A stretch of 64,000 bases of DNA from Bacillus luti (GTDB lineage: Bacteria > Bacillota > Bacilli > Bacillales > Bacillaceae_G): the NCBI RefSeq assembly GCF_001884105.1, contig NZ_MACI01000095.1, positions 1 through 64,000 of the forward strand. Reading direction: 5' to 3'. Below are positions 28,177-39,756 of the stretch, one piece after another (position 1 is the stretch's first letter; every line of letters begins with the position of its first letter). The notes beneath the pieces are model-generated. The model was given only the letters and a program-made list of their open reading frames with translations, was not told the origin of the DNA and ran no database searches. A program made the translations under genes and the position numbers.

Positions 28177-28443
28177 ATGTTCGGGCAACGACAAAGTATG
28201 ATTGTTTATTTACACTCATTGAAACATGCCAAGATTTTGAGGAAATATGGTAACATACATTACATATCAAAGCGTTTGAAATATGCAGTTGTATATTGTG
28301 ATATGGAACAAATTGAGCATATGATGCATAAGTTGAACAAACTTCCTTTTGTGAAAAAGATAGAACAGTCGTACCGCCCGTTTTTAAAAACAGAATTTGA
28401 AAATTCTCGTCCAGATCGGGCAAAAGAATACGATTATAGTTAA
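28177..28443 (+). CDS. ylbG: UPF0298 family protein YlbG
   Basis: 88-residue basic protein of the UPF0298 family, unknown function, always near ylbF in Bacilli. Conserved core [34 protein letters not shown] and a C-terminal [22 protein letters not shown]. Chosen start is the ATG at 28177 with GGAG six bases upstream; the in-frame ATG four codons earlier would put this site inside the gene. Confidence 0.88.
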   Translation: MFGQRQSMIVYLHSLKHAKILRKYGNIHYISKRLKYAVVYCDMEQIEHMMHKLNKLPFVKKIEQSYRPFLKTEFENSRPDRAKEYDYS

Positions 28444-28446
28444 TGC

Positions 28447-28482
28447 AAAAAATCCCCTGCTACGTTTAGCAGGGGATTTTTT
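28447..28482. terminator. Bidirectional terminator after ylbG
   Basis: AAAAAATCCCCTGCT-ACGTTT-AGCAGGGGATTTTTT between convergent genes. Confidence 0.9.
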
Positions 28483-28498
28483 CGTTTGAAATAAAATG

Positions 28499-28888
28499 TT
28501 ATTTCATTGGAGGAATGAAATTGTTCATTCGTAAAATACCAATTAAATGATTGAAAAATAGTTCTTTTTCTGGGAAAGTTGAGGACGGTTTTACAGTAAA
28601 TGTAGTCACTTTTTTTCCTAGTTGTTCTGCCATTTCTTCGAATAAAATGACACGTTTACTTTTCTTATTTTCAAGCATAGGAATGCCTTCACGACATATG
28701 TATAATGGTTGGAAATCACCAGTAGTAGTTGGTTTTAATATTACAACAAGTGAACAAACTTTTTTTTCATTTTTTATCGTTTCGAATTGTAACATGTGGG
28801 TTATACGTTCTTGATTTGCTTTGGCAATTTCAAGTAATTCATATAAATCAGAGTAGCCTTCTCCGAGTTCAATAAAGCGTTGAATCAT
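28499..28888 (-). CDS. Conserved hypothetical protein, 129 aa
   Basis: Soluble alpha/beta protein without a recognised catalytic motif. The N-terminus MIQRFIELGEGYSDLYELLEIA is a helix, followed by a beta-rich middle (VCSLVVILKPT, FQPLYICREGIPM) and a helix near EKELFFNHLIGILRMN. AGAGGAGG precedes the ATG. It is a stand-alone minus-strand gene between ylbG and rsmD. I believe similar proteins exist in other Bacilli as uncharacterised proteins; no function is suggested. Confidence 0.8.
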   Translation of the reverse strand: MIQRFIELGEGYSDLYELLEIAKANQERITHMLQFETIKNEKKVCSLVVILKPTTTGDFQPLYICREGIPMLENKKSKRVILFEEMAEQLGKKVTTFTVKPSSTFPEKELFFNHLIGILRMNNFIPPMK

Positions 28889-28950
28889 ATTTTTTCCTCC
28901 TCTTTCTTTTACTGTACCATCTCACTTTTTAAATGAAAAGTAGACAAATA

Positions 28951-28972
28951 AAAAAAACCCTGCAAAGCAGGG
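28951..28972 (-). terminator. Minus-strand terminator with no obvious gene upstream
   Basis: CCCTGC-TTT-GCAGGG followed by a T run on the minus strand. It could also back up the short minus-strand gene direction, but that gene begins downstream at 28888. Confidence 0.7.
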
Positions 28973-29037
28973 CCCTTCTTATACTAGTATGTACTAGTAA
29001 GAAGGCAAAGGGAGAGGAGAAACCGGAGGAAGAACTT

Positions 29038-29097
29038 ATGGGGAAACGTAAGTCTTCTCCGCGGTTGGCAACAACATCGAAGGTGATGTTGTTATAA
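29038..29097 (+). CDS. Possible 19-aa peptide
   Basis: Frame MGKRKSSPRLATTSKVMLL with GGAGG eight bases upstream of its ATG, an ideal site. The peptide is very basic at the N-terminus. It lies within the hairpin cluster and no relative is known to me, so it may be chance. Confidence 0.3.
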   Translation: MGKRKSSPRLATTSKVMLL

Positions 29098-29336
29098 TTA
29101 TTTATGTCCAATCTAAATGAAGATATACATCAATGAAAATAAATTTTATGTTGGGCTTTTTATTTTTCTTTTTTTTAATTTATGATAGGATAAAAAAGAT
29201 AAAGTGGAATTAATATACATAATGGATTCGTGTTAGCGAATGGTGAGATGAATACATAAAAAATGCGAGCGGTTACTGAATTGAGAAGGATTTTCTATAA
29301 TTGCTCGATAGATTGAAATAAAGGTAGTGACAACAG

Positions 29337-31612
<2,276 letters not shown>

Positions 31613-31725
31613 GTAAGTAAATCCCCCTTTGTCCCAAAAAACGTTCATTTCAGTATACGTGGATACGTGGTGAATTTAGACCATAAGTATGAAAAAGGAA
31701 TGAAAAAAGTTAAAGGGTGAGAAAA

Positions 31726-32517
31726 ATGAAAGAACCGAAAATTGGTTTAGCGCTTGGATCTGGGGGAGCGAAAGGATTTGCTCATATTGGCGTTATAAAA
31801 GTTTTGAGGGAAAATGGTATACCGATTCATATGATTGCGGGAAGTAGCATGGGAGCTTTAATAGGTACATTTTATGCAGCTGGCAGTAACGTTGAAAGGC
31901 TGTATAAAATGGCGACTGTTTTCAAGAGGAAATATTATTTAGATTTCACGGTTCCGAAAATGGGATTTATTGCTGGAAAACGTGTCAAAGATATGATTAA
32001 AATGTTTACATATAATAAAAATTTAGAAGAGTTAGATATCCCGACAGCTGTTGTGGCTACTGACATCTTGAAAGGGGAAAAGGTAGTTTTTACAAGTGGT
32101 CCTGTTGCAGATGCAGTGAGGGCTAGCATATCGGTGCCTGGGGTGTTTGTACCAGAAAAAGTAGATGGGCGATTATTAGTGGATGGCGGAGTTATTGATC
32201 GTATTCCAGTATCGGTTGTGAAGGAGTTAGGCGCTGATATTGTTATTGCTGTTGATGTATCTCCGATTAAGGTGAATGGTGAGGTTACGTCTATTTATGA
32301 TGTGATTATGCAGAGTATTGAAATTATGCAACATGAGCTTGTGATGAATCGGCAAATTGCATCAGATTTAATGATGCGACCAGCTGTGGAACAATTTAGT
32401 TCACGTGCTTTTACAAACATTGAAGACATTATTCAAGTCGGAGAAGTAGAAGCGGAAAAACATGTTTCAAATATTTATTTATTAATTGAGCAGTGGAAGG
32501 AGAAACATAATGTTTAA
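31726..32517 (+). CDS. ylbK: Patatin-like phospholipase family protein (YlbK)
   Basis: Patatin-fold serine hydrolase of 263 residues, related to RssA. The oxyanion loop GSGGAKG is at 11-17, the nucleophile Ser41 in GSSMG and the catalytic Asp153 in VDGG, giving a complete Ser-Asp dyad. Substrate unknown, probably lipid acyl esters at the membrane. AAAGGGTGA precedes the ATG at 31726. It overlaps ylbL by eight bases, so they are co-expressed; the pair is conserved in Bacilli. Confidence 0.9.
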   Translation: MKEPKIGLALGSGGAKGFAHIGVIKVLRENGIPIHMIAGSSMGALIGTFYAAGSNVERLYKMATVFKRKYYLDFTVPKMGFIAGKRVKDMIKMFTYNKNLEELDIPTAVVATDILKGEKVVFTSGPVADAVRASISVPGVFVPEKVDGRLLVDGGVIDRIPVSVVKELGADIVIAVDVSPIKVNGEVTSIYDVIMQSIEIMQHELVMNRQIASDLMMRPAVEQFSSRAFTNIEDIIQVGEVEAEKHVSNIYLLIEQWKEKHNV

Positions 32518-33535
32518 GCGTTTTCGGTTTATATATGCAATTTTAATAGGTGTAATATTGGCGATGTTACTTGTTTACGTACGTTTGCCGTATTATGTAA
32601 CAAAACCAGGAATGGCTGCAAAATTAGAGCCGTATGTTCAAGTTGAGGGTGGAACAAAAGAATCTGGTGATTTTATGCTTGTAACGGTTTCAATGGGGCC
32701 GGCAAATGTTGTGAATTTAATAGCAGCGCAGTTTAACAAATATACACATGTATCGAAGGCGGAAGAAATATTACAAAGAGGCGAGAGTGATGAAGAATAT
32801 CAATTCCGCCAAAATTATGCAATGAAAGATTCGCAAAATGCAGCGATTTACAATGCTTATAAACGTGCAAATCGTTCTGTTTCTTTTGAAAATAAAGGTG
32901 TTTTAGTAGCGGGAGTGTCGAAGGGAATGCCGTCGGAAGGAAAGCTTAAGCTTGGGGATGTCATCATAGCTGTTGATGGAAAAATATTCGAAAAGACGGA
33001 GCAATTTATTGAGTATATGACTGGAAAAAAAGAGGGCGATACAGTAAGTATTGAGTACAAGAGAAGTGGAAAGCAACTTAAAGAAAATTTAACTGTTAAG
33101 ACAATCCCAAATGGGAATGGGCGTGTTGGTATAGGTGTCTCTATTGTGACGGAACGAGAATTAGTAGTAGATCCGAAAGTGAAAATTGACTCGCATGAAA
33201 TAGGGGGGCCATCAGCAGGTTTAATGTTTACATTAGAAATATATAATCAACTTGTAGAAGAAGATTTAACAAAAGGGCACGAGATTGCTGGAACGGGTAC
33301 AATCAATGAAAAAGGCGAAATTGGCCCAATTGGTGGTATTCAGCAAAAAGTGGTAGCTGCTAGTGATGCTGGTGCTGAAGTGTTCTTTGCGCCAAATGAA
33401 AAAGGTGCGGAGAAATCGAATTATAAAGATGCACTTGAGGCGGCAAAAGATATTAAAACAAAAATGAAAATTGTACCAGTTGACACGTTGGATGATGCAT
33501 TAACGTATTTAGAAAAAATGGGTGATAAAAAATAA
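32510..33535 (+). CDS. ylbL: Membrane-anchored PDZ/Lon-like serine protease YlbL (SepM family)
   Basis: 341-residue protein with an N-terminal membrane helix (FIYAILIGVILAMLLVYV), an extracellular PDZ domain (GVSKGMPSEGKLKLGDVIIAVDG, about 125-200) and a Lon-type protease domain with the Ser-Lys dyad Ser235 (GGPSAGLMF) and Lys280 (QQKVVAASDAG). In B. subtilis YlbL helps remove the division inhibitor YneA during DNA-damage recovery; in streptococci SepM trims pheromones. AAGGAG lies just before the ATG within the end of ylbK. Confidence 0.92.
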   Translation: MFKRFRFIYAILIGVILAMLLVYVRLPYYVTKPGMAAKLEPYVQVEGGTKESGDFMLVTVSMGPANVVNLIAAQFNKYTHVSKAEEILQRGESDEEYQFRQNYAMKDSQNAAIYNAYKRANRSVSFENKGVLVAGVSKGMPSEGKLKLGDVIIAVDGKIFEKTEQFIEYMTGKKEGDTVSIEYKRSGKQLKENLTVKTIPNGNGRVGIGVSIVTERELVVDPKVKIDSHEIGGPSAGLMFTLEIYNQLVEEDLTKGHEIAGTGTINEKGEIGPIGGIQQKVVAASDAGAEVFFAPNEKGAEKSNYKDALEAAKDIKTKMKIVPVDTLDDALTYLEKMGDKK

Positions 33536-33562
33536 ACCTCTCTGAAAAAGAGAGGTTTTTCT
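33534..33562. terminator. Bidirectional terminator, ylbL/tmcAL
   Basis: AAACCTCTC-TGAAAAA-GAGAGGTTTTT between convergent genes. Confidence 0.88.
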
Positions 33563-34803
33563 TATAGAAATGTTGCAGTTGTTTCATCGTAACGAATTGG
33601 ATGGTGTGTTACGTCTTGTTTTAGTAGTTGTGTCCGTAATGGTTCTTGCATGATGGAGAAATAGACAGAATTTGCTTTTCGCTCTATATCTAAAGTGGGG
33701 TGATTAAAAGTTTTTGTATGAGTAAGGATTGGAAGTTCTATTTTTTTCTTGTTTTTTGAAAGGTAAGTTTGTCCTTTTTGTGACATGCCAAGTAGGCGGA
33801 TATAAGGTGCATGCTGTTCTATATTTGCATTATGCATTTCTTCTTTTGTTGTGTTGGTTAAAATGTGTGTGCAAGCTCTTTGTAATCTAGTCCATGTATA
33901 ACGTTTAGTTTTTAATGCCTCCATGAATGAATAGAAAGAGGAACTGTTTTGTATTTTTGATAAAATGCGATGCTCTAAGCCTTCTTCTATTTCATATATA
34001 TGTTGTAAGTCCTTGGGAGACATCGTCATGAGTTTGTATTTAAAAAATGAGAAATATTGTTCCCAATTATGTAATACCCCATAGCTTTGTTTGTAATTTG
34101 CTAAAAGTGAAGCGGTTGCTTTTGGGATGAAGGGCTCAATTGCTGTAAATGAACTATTCTCGTTAAAGAGCTGTTTACGAATACTGGTTGCGCTTGCGAT
34201 ATGTTGATCAGTAAATGTTTCATCATGATAATGAGAGGCAAATCTTTTTATCGTTTGAGCTTGCATAGAACTATTTTGCGAGAGAATTGCTTTCATGTAT
34301 TGGAAGCCTAAAATGTTATTTGGCTGAGACATGTCTATGTTTTTTTCGGATGGTAAAATATGCAGGAAGGCTTCAGATGTAGCTTTTGCGTAACTATTAC
34401 CTGTGTTCATAAATTGTTTAACAAGTCGATTGAAAGTTTCTTCTTCATTTTTTTGTACAGAGATGGTATTATAAAAATTTTCGATTATTCCATCTTCACT
34501 ACCGAAACAAATTTCAGAAACATGTAAGGCGTTTAAAATGGAAATAGCGCCATTTGCAAATGTTTCAGCCTTTTGTGTGGCGAAAGCGTATGGAAGCTCT
34601 ACAATAAGGTCTACGCCGCTTTCTAACGCCATTTTGGTGCGGTACCATTTAGATAGGAGTGCCGGCTCACCACGCTGTAAAAAAGGGCCACTCATAACGG
34701 CAATTGTAATATCAGAGTGTGTTAACTTTTTTGTTTGTTGCACATGATAATCATGACCGTTATGAAAAGGGTTATATTCAACAACAATACCACTGGCTTT
34801 TAT
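33562..34803 (-). CDS. tmcAL: tRNA(Met) cytidine acetate ligase TmcAL, probable non-canonical ATA start
   Basis: Makes N4-acetylcytidine at position 34 of elongator tRNA(Met) from acetate and ATP. The HxGH nucleotidyltransferase motif in [14 protein letters not shown] is required for adenylation. It lies at residues 14-17 only if translation starts near 34803. The frame is open from a stop at 34858-34860 down to the motif but has no ATG, GTG, TTG or CTG in it; the first such codon is a GTG at 34743, past the motif. AGGAG sits eight bases before an ATA at 34803, giving 413 residues, close to about 415 in B. subtilis. A start at the GTG would give 393 residues lacking HxGH. The rest ([34 protein letters not shown]) is standard. 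Confidence 0.85.
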   Translation of the reverse strand: MKASGIVVEYNPFHNGHDYHVQQTKKLTHSDITIAVMSGPFLQRGEPALLSKWYRTKMALESGVDLIVELPYAFATQKAETFANGAISILNALHVSEICFGSEDGIIENFYNTISVQKNEEETFNRLVKQFMNTGNSYAKATSEAFLHILPSEKNIDMSQPNNILGFQYMKAILSQNSSMQAQTIKRFASHYHDETFTDQHIASATSIRKQLFNENSSFTAIEPFIPKATASLLANYKQSYGVLHNWEQYFSFFKYKLMTMSPKDLQHIYEIEEGLEHRILSKIQNSSSFYSFMEALKTKRYTWTRLQRACTHILTNTTKEEMHNANIEQHAPYIRLLGMSQKGQTYLSKNKKKIELPILTHTKTFNHPTLDIERKANSVYFSIMQEPLRTQLLKQDVTHHPIRYDETTATFL

Positions 34804-34899
34804 GGTAATCTCTCCTTTCGATGTAGCATCTTTTTGAAAAACATGATACTCTATATATTATTTACTATGATGACTTCATTATAGTGTAAAGAAAAAACA

Positions 34900-34928
34900 T
34901 TGACAAATATAAAATGGCTAGCTATAAT
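34900..34928 (+). promoter_or_regulatory. SigA promoter of ylbN-rpmF
   Basis: TTGACA, exactly 17 bases, TATAAT: a consensus promoter 29 bases before the ylbN start, suited to a ribosomal protein operon. Confidence 0.85.
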
Positions 34929-34956
34929 TTTGTTTGTTGCCTTGAGGTGATATGAT

Positions 34957-35457
34957 ATGAAATGGTCCATCCATCAATTGAATAAATTGAGAAATAAAGG
35001 ATTGACATTGGATGAGATGGTAGATGTAAGTGAGCTAAAAGAGGTCGAGAAAGATATTCGTGAAATTAATCCTGTTCATGTAACAGGAAGAGTTGATTTT
35101 GGCTCCGGTAAGTTTACGTTTCATCTACATATAACTGGAAGCATGGTTTTACCGTGTTCTCGCTCTTTAGTAGATGTGACATTACCATTTGACATTAAAA
35201 CAACTGAGGTGTTCCAAACTTCACAAGAAGATTTTGAAACAGAAGCTGAAATTCATTGTTTAGAAGGAGAAGTACTTGACTTACTGCCCGTAATCAAGGA
35301 AAATATACTTTTGGAGATTCCAATGCAAATTTTCAGTGATGATGTTTCTGGTGGAGCACCGACGCAAGGTCAAGACTGGCAAGTGATTTCGGAAGAAAAC
35401 AAAGAAAAGCCTGTTGATCCAAGATTGGCAGGACTTGCAAAGTTTTTTGACAAATAA
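34957..35457 (+). CDS. ylbN: YceD/DUF177 family protein YlbN
   Basis: 166-residue DUF177 protein, nearly always located before rpmF. In other bacteria and plastids the family aids 23S rRNA accumulation and ribosome assembly; the exact function is open. It has a helical N-terminus and a beta-rich domain with [21 protein letters not shown] and a C-terminal [20 protein letters not shown] precedes the ATG. It is transcribed from a consensus promoter with rpmF 61 bases downstream. Confidence 0.9.
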
Positions 35458-35518
35458 TCGGAAGACTGGTTCAGGCCTTCATATGAAAATAACTATTTCT
35501 TTTAAGGAGGTGGGAAGA

Positions 35519-35692
35519 ATGGCTGTACCTTTTAGAAGAACTTCTAAAACAGTAAAAAGAAAGCGTCGTACGCATTTCAAATTATCAGTACCTGGTATGG
35601 TAGAGTGCCCAAGCTGTGGTGAAGCGAAATTAGCTCACCGTGTATGTAAAGCATGCGGTACTTACAAAGGTAAAGAAGTAATCAGCAAGTAA
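35519..35692 (+). CDS. rpmF: 50S ribosomal protein L32, zinc-binding form
   Basis: 57 residues, normal length. N-terminal [18 protein letters not shown] is typical of L32, and a zinc ribbon is formed by C30, C33, C43 and C46, so this is the zinc-containing version. A strong AAGGAGGTGGG precedes the ATG. Second gene of the ylbN unit and followed by a strong terminator. Confidence 0.97.
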
Positions 35693-35700
35693 TTGCGGGA

Positions 35701-35740
35701 AAATAAACGTAGAAGATATCTTCTGCGTTTATTTTTTTTT
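35701..35740 (+). terminator. rpmF terminator
   Basis: AAATAAACGTAGAAG / CTTCTGCGTTTATTTTTTT hairpin with a long T run. Confidence 0.9.
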
Positions 35741-35822
35741 GTCTAATTCTTTAGTTGGTGTATTCTATCTTTTCTAGTAACTGCATATGTTTAATAAAAA
35801 ATGCATAGGGAGGACTAGAGAG

Positions 35823-36329
35823 ATGGCGACAACAAGACAAGATGCTTGGACTGATGATGAAGATTTGCTTCTGGCAGAAGTAGTACTCCGGCATATTCGA
35901 GAAGGTGGAACACAGCTTTCTGCCTTTAAAGAAGTGGGAAGACATTTGTCTCGTACACCAGCAGCATGTGGGTTTAGATGGAATTCTTATGTTAGAAAGC
36001 AATATAAAGAACGTATTGAAGAAGCGAAGCAATTGCGTAAAGTAGAGAATTATGAAGTGAAAGAAACGAAGGTATTAGAGCCTACGTCAATTACATTGAA
36101 TGATGTTATCGATTTCTTGCAAAATTATAAAGATGAAAATTCTTTAATGGTGCTGCAACAACAAATTGAATCGTTACAAACAGAGAGAGAGCGTCTTTTG
36201 GAGCGATTATCAGTATATGAGGAAGAATATAGGACATTACTTGATTATATCGATCAAAAAAGAAGTGTAATGGTTGCGGAAAGAAATAGCGCTCGTTCCA
36301 ATGGAAAATTAGAGAAATTAAAGAAATAA
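35823..36329 (+). CDS. ylbO: RsfA-family prespore transcription factor (YlbO)
   Basis: 168 residues. A Myb/SANT-like DNA-binding domain at about 5-60 ([39 protein letters not shown]) is followed by a linker and a long coiled coil (about 105-155). RsfA and YlbO act as regulators under SigF or SigG/SigE in sporulating B. subtilis; the role here is inferred. GGGAGGA precedes the ATG at 35823. Stands alone with its own terminator. Confidence 0.88.
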   Translation: MATTRQDAWTDDEDLLLAEVVLRHIREGGTQLSAFKEVGRHLSRTPAACGFRWNSYVRKQYKERIEEAKQLRKVENYEVKETKVLEPTSITLNDVIDFLQNYKDENSLMVLQQQIESLQTERERLLERLSVYEEEYRTLLDYIDQKRSVMVAERNSARSNGKLEKLKK

Positions 36330-36362
36330 AAAAACAGCTGCTATGTAGCTGTTTTTTTATTT
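36330..36362. terminator. Bidirectional terminator, ylbO/ylbP
   Basis: AAACAGCT-GCTATGT-AGCTGTTTTTTT between convergent genes. Confidence 0.83.
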
Positions 36363-36836
36363 TTAAGCAGATTCTTCATTTGTAACCGCATTCAAATTTG
36401 TTTCTGGGTGCCAAACATAAAAATCACCATCAGGTACTGATACAGGTTGGAAATTTAATTTATCCCAAAAACCAGCTGAGTGGATACGTGCAATTGTTTT
36501 AACTGGGAATTGCAGTTGTTTCGCATAATTTACAAGCATTTCTCCATATCCTTGTTTTTGGAAAGTCGGTAACACTTCAAGTTTATAGAGTTCTAGGTAA
36601 GTACCTGTAATTTCAAATGGCTCTCCGCCGTTTCTTTTCATGTATAAGCTCATACGTGCAATTAATGATCCACCATAATAGATACCGTAAAATGGAGATT
36701 CACTATCATTTTCAATAATGTTTGCTTGTAATTCTTCTAACATGGATAGTTCTTGAGCTCCGCAACCTTTAAATTTTTTAAATTCATCTAATGTTTTATA
36801 ATTGATGAGCAAACGCTCAACTTTTGGGAATCCCAT
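36363..36836 (-). CDS. ylbP: GNAT-family N-acetyltransferase YlbP
   Basis: 157-residue GNAT-fold protein. The beta4 strand YLELYKLEVLPTFQKQGYGEMLV contains the acetyl-CoA loop Q/RxxGxG/A as QKQGYG. Other parts fit YlbP of B. subtilis, but the acetyl acceptor is unknown. AAGGACGTG precedes the ATG. It faces ylbO and is divergent from panE, the same order as in B. subtilis. Confidence 0.87.
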   Translation of the reverse strand: MGFPKVERLLINYKTLDEFKKFKGCGAQELSMLEELQANIIENDSESPFYGIYYGGSLIARMSLYMKRNGGEPFEITGTYLELYKLEVLPTFQKQGYGEMLVNYAKQLQFPVKTIARIHSAGFWDKLNFQPVSVPDGDFYVWHPETNLNAVTNEESA

Positions 36837-37135
36837 TACATCACGTCCTTTTCTTATGTTGATGAATACAGAAAAGTAAAAATATTTATAATAATATTAT
36901 AACTCATTTTTTGATTTTTATGAAGAAGATAGTATATTTCTTTTATTATTTTTTTGAGGATTTGCTAAACTAAGAGTAGAAGCGTATTAATAGGTAGTAT
37001 ATACATAGTGAAAGAAGAGGTTGCATTTATTTGCCGGGAAACAGTGAAATCATTAGTTGTATTAGTGTAATTTAGGAAGATATAAAGGGGGGAGGGCAAG
37101 GGAACTTATGTAACTTGTTCATAGGAGTTCCTTGT

Positions 37136-38026
37136 GTGAAGATGAAAATTGGGATTGTGGGACCGGGTGCTATCGGTCTATTGTATACATTTTATTTACA
37201 AAAAAGTAATCAAGATGTTACGTTGTTTACAAGAACGGCTAAACAGGCTGAGGAATTGAATATAACGGGTGTAACTTGTATTAGGGATGGGGTATATGAA
37301 ACGGTATTCACATCGGTTTTACCAATAGAGAGTATGCCAAAGCAGAAATTAGACTTTATATTTATTGCCGTAAAGCAATATCATATAACTGACATATTAT
37401 CTTTTGTGCAGGGAGAATCATCATTAATCTTTTTACAAAACGGAATGTCACATTTGCATGCTATGCAGAAAATAGGGAATGAGAATATAGCTGTTGGGAT
37501 TGTAGAACATGGTGCGAAAAAAGAAGGGATGCATACAGTTCATCATACAGGAATAGGTGTTACAAAGTTTGGTATAGTGCGCGGTCAATCTATATATTTT
37601 GAAAAAATATTTGATTGTTTTTCCTCTCCTCATTTTCCTCTTCAAATAGCATCTGATTGGAAGGACGTTATGCACAAAAAATTAGTAGTTAATGTATGTA
37701 TTAATCCGTTGACGGCGTTATTACGAGTTCAGAATGGAGAGTTGATTTCTAATCCGTTTTTTTATCAAATGATGGAGCAAGTATTTCAGGAAGTGGTTTT
37801 TCTTGTGAAAGAAGAAAAAGAAATTGTATGGCAGATGGTACGACATGTATGTGAAAGAACGTCTCGTAATACATCATCTATGTTGGCGGATGTGAGAGCG
37901 AATAGACAAACGGAAATCAATGCGATAATTGGATATGTATTAGAAGAAGCTAAGAAACAGCAAAGACCAGTTCCGACACTACAATTTTTGTTCGATGCAA
38001 TAAAAGGATTAGAAGTAAAAGTATAA
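37136..38026 (+). CDS. panE: 2-dehydropantoate 2-reductase (ketopantoate reductase)
   Basis: NADPH-dependent reduction of ketopantoate to pantoate in pantothenate and CoA synthesis. 296 residues. Rossmann motif GPGAIGLLY at the N-terminus (GxGxxG as G-P-G-A-I-G), AVKQYH with the catalytic Lys region, and C-terminal KLVVNVCINPLTALLRVQNGEL typical of PanE. The start is GTG at 37136, with AGGAG eight bases upstream; an ATG two codons later is the alternative. Upstream bases 36837-37135 are AT-rich, with no clear signal. Confidence 0.9.
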   Translation: MKMKIGIVGPGAIGLLYTFYLQKSNQDVTLFTRTAKQAEELNITGVTCIRDGVYETVFTSVLPIESMPKQKLDFIFIAVKQYHITDILSFVQGESSLIFLQNGMSHLHAMQKIGNENIAVGIVEHGAKKEGMHTVHHTGIGVTKFGIVRGQSIYFEKIFDCFSSPHFPLQIASDWKDVMHKKLVVNVCINPLTALLRVQNGELISNPFFYQMMEQVFQEVVFLVKEEKEIVWQMVRHVCERTSRNTSSMLADVRANRQTEINAIIGYVLEEAKKQQRPVPTLQFLFDAIKGLEVKV

Positions 38027-38105
38027 GTGTTATTCTTTGCTTTTACGTGAAACATTGACTACAATGTGGATTGGTGAGAGAACAGGATACGAAAGGAAGA
38101 ATTAT

Positions 38106-39722
38106 ATGGAGATAAAAGAAATCTCTGTTCCGCAACAAGGTGTTGTAGCGGACTATATGAACGGTGAGAAAGAGATACAGTCGTGTTTTGATTATATGTT
38201 AACAGAAGATGCTTTTAAACAGCGTTTACATGATTTGCGTGAGAGAGAGTTTTTCCGTCAAGATTTAGTAGCGCATTTATTAGAATATAATACAAAATTA
38301 CAAGCGGGAGAAACTACAATTCAAAATGTAAAAGCGCTTGGAGATGAAAATACATATGTTGTTATAGCTGGACAACAAGCAGGGCTATTAACTGGGCCGC
38401 TTTATACAATTCATAAAATTATTTCAATTTTACAGCTTGCGAAGGAAAAGGAAGAAAGTTTAGGTGTTAAAGTTGTTCCTGTTTTCTGGATTGCTGGTGA
38501 AGACCATGATATGGATGAAATTAATCATACTTTCGTAATGAAGAATAAAAACATTAAAAAGACTATTTTTCATGATCGTAATCCGAAAAAGGCGAGTGCT
38601 TCAGAGTCGGAACTTTCTGTGGAAGACTGTAGAAAGTGGATTGAAGAGATTTTTAAAACGTATCCCGAAACGAATTTTACTAAGGATGTATTACAATTTA
38701 TTGATGATGCTTTGGAAAAATCGAATACGTATGTAGATTTCTTTGGTTACCTTATTACTAAAATGTTCATTAGCTCTGGTTTAATTCTCGTTGATTCACA
38801 TCATCCTGAATTGAGAAAATTAGAAGTGCCGTTCTTTAAACAAATTATAGGCAAGTATAAAGAGGTGCAAGAGGGGCTTCATAATCAACAGGAAGTAATT
38901 AAAGAATTAGGATATAAACCGATTATTGAAACAAAGAATAATGCGGTGCATATATTCATGGAAATTGATAATGAGCGAGTACTACTTGAAGAGAATAAAG
39001 GGAAATTTGTTGGGAAAGATGGAGCGTATTCCTTTTCTTATGAAGAATTAATCGAAGAGATGGAAAGAAATCCAGAACGTTTTAGTAATAATGTTGTAAC
39101 ACGCCCGCTTATGCAAGAGTATGTATTTCCTACGCTTGCGTTTATTGGAGGTCCAGGAGAATTAGCCTACTGGAGTGAATTGCAACAAGTATTTCATACT
39201 GTCGGTTTCCGAATGCCGCCTGTCGTTCCACGTATTACAATTTCTTATTTGGAGAGAGATATAGCGACAGATGTGAAAGATTTACAATTACAAGAGAGTG
39301 ATCCATTTGTAAAGAATGTAGATAAACTTCGTGAGAACTGGTTGTCTAATCAAATAGAGGAACCGATAGATGAGCGATTTGTAGGTGCGAAAAAAGAAAT
39401 AATGGATATTCACGCATCATTACAGCAGTTTGTGAAGAAGATAGATCCAGGATTAAGTGAATTTGCAGGAAAAAATGAATTGAAAATAAATGAACAAATT
39501 GAACTGTTGGAAAGAATGTTGAAAAAGAATGTTGAGAAAAAACATGAGGTTCAGCTAAATAAATTCCGTCATATACAATGTGCACTTCGTCCGCTAGGAG
39601 CGCCGCAAGAGCGCGTTTGGAATGTGTGCTATTATTTAAATCAGTTCGGTTTAGATTTTGTTGAGCGAGTAATGGAAAACTCATTTTCTTGGGATGGAAA
39701 ACATCATGTTATAAAACTATAG
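38106..39722 (+). CDS. bshC: Putative cysteine ligase BshC (bacillithiol synthesis)
   Basis: Last step of bacillithiol synthesis: adds cysteine to glucosaminyl-malate. 538 residues. Conserved AGQQAGLLTGPLYTIHKIIS and VPVFWIAGEDHDMDEINH are the nucleotide-binding core of the family; a long C-terminal coiled coil (about 390-470) matches the dimerising helix of BshC. AAAGGAAG precedes the ATG at 38106. It lies just upstream of the dcw cluster, as in B. subtilis. Confidence 0.95.
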   Translation: MEIKEISVPQQGVVADYMNGEKEIQSCFDYMLTEDAFKQRLHDLREREFFRQDLVAHLLEYNTKLQAGETTIQNVKALGDENTYVVIAGQQAGLLTGPLYTIHKIISILQLAKEKEESLGVKVVPVFWIAGEDHDMDEINHTFVMKNKNIKKTIFHDRNPKKASASESELSVEDCRKWIEEIFKTYPETNFTKDVLQFIDDALEKSNTYVDFFGYLITKMFISSGLILVDSHHPELRKLEVPFFKQIIGKYKEVQEGLHNQQEVIKELGYKPIIETKNNAVHIFMEIDNERVLLEENKGKFVGKDGAYSFSYEELIEEMERNPERFSNNVVTRPLMQEYVFPTLAFIGGPGELAYWSELQQVFHTVGFRMPPVVPRITISYLERDIATDVKDLQLQESDPFVKNVDKLRENWLSNQIEEPIDERFVGAKKEIMDIHASLQQFVKKIDPGLSEFAGKNELKINEQIELLERMLKKNVEKKHEVQLNKFRHIQCALRPLGAPQERVWNVCYYLNQFGLDFVERVMENSFSWDGKHHVIKL

Positions 39723-39756
39723 AATCTTGCTCTTCGGAGCAGGATTTTATTTTTGT
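39721..39756 (+). terminator. bshC terminator
   Basis: AATCTTGCTC-TTCG-GAGCAGGATT followed by TTATTTTT. Confidence 0.82.

Larger units (their letters stand above)
28889..29336. other. 448-bp gap with clustered hairpins
   Basis: No large gene. From 28951 to 29093 lie four hairpins in a row: CCCTGC-AAA-GCAGGG, CCTTCTTATACTAGT / ACTAGTAAGAAGG, GAAGAACTTA / TAAGTCTTC, and AACAACATC / GATGTTGTT. The first, read on the minus strand, is followed by TTTTTTT and is a good terminator, so a minus-strand transcript may end here. A small plus-strand frame is listed separately. From 29100 to 29336 I see only the AT-rich rsmD leader. Confidence 0.5.

Noticed and set aside
28929-29111. 60-aa minus-strand frame before rsmD
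   Set aside because: No ribosome binding site, and it reads through the minus-strand terminator at 28951-28972.
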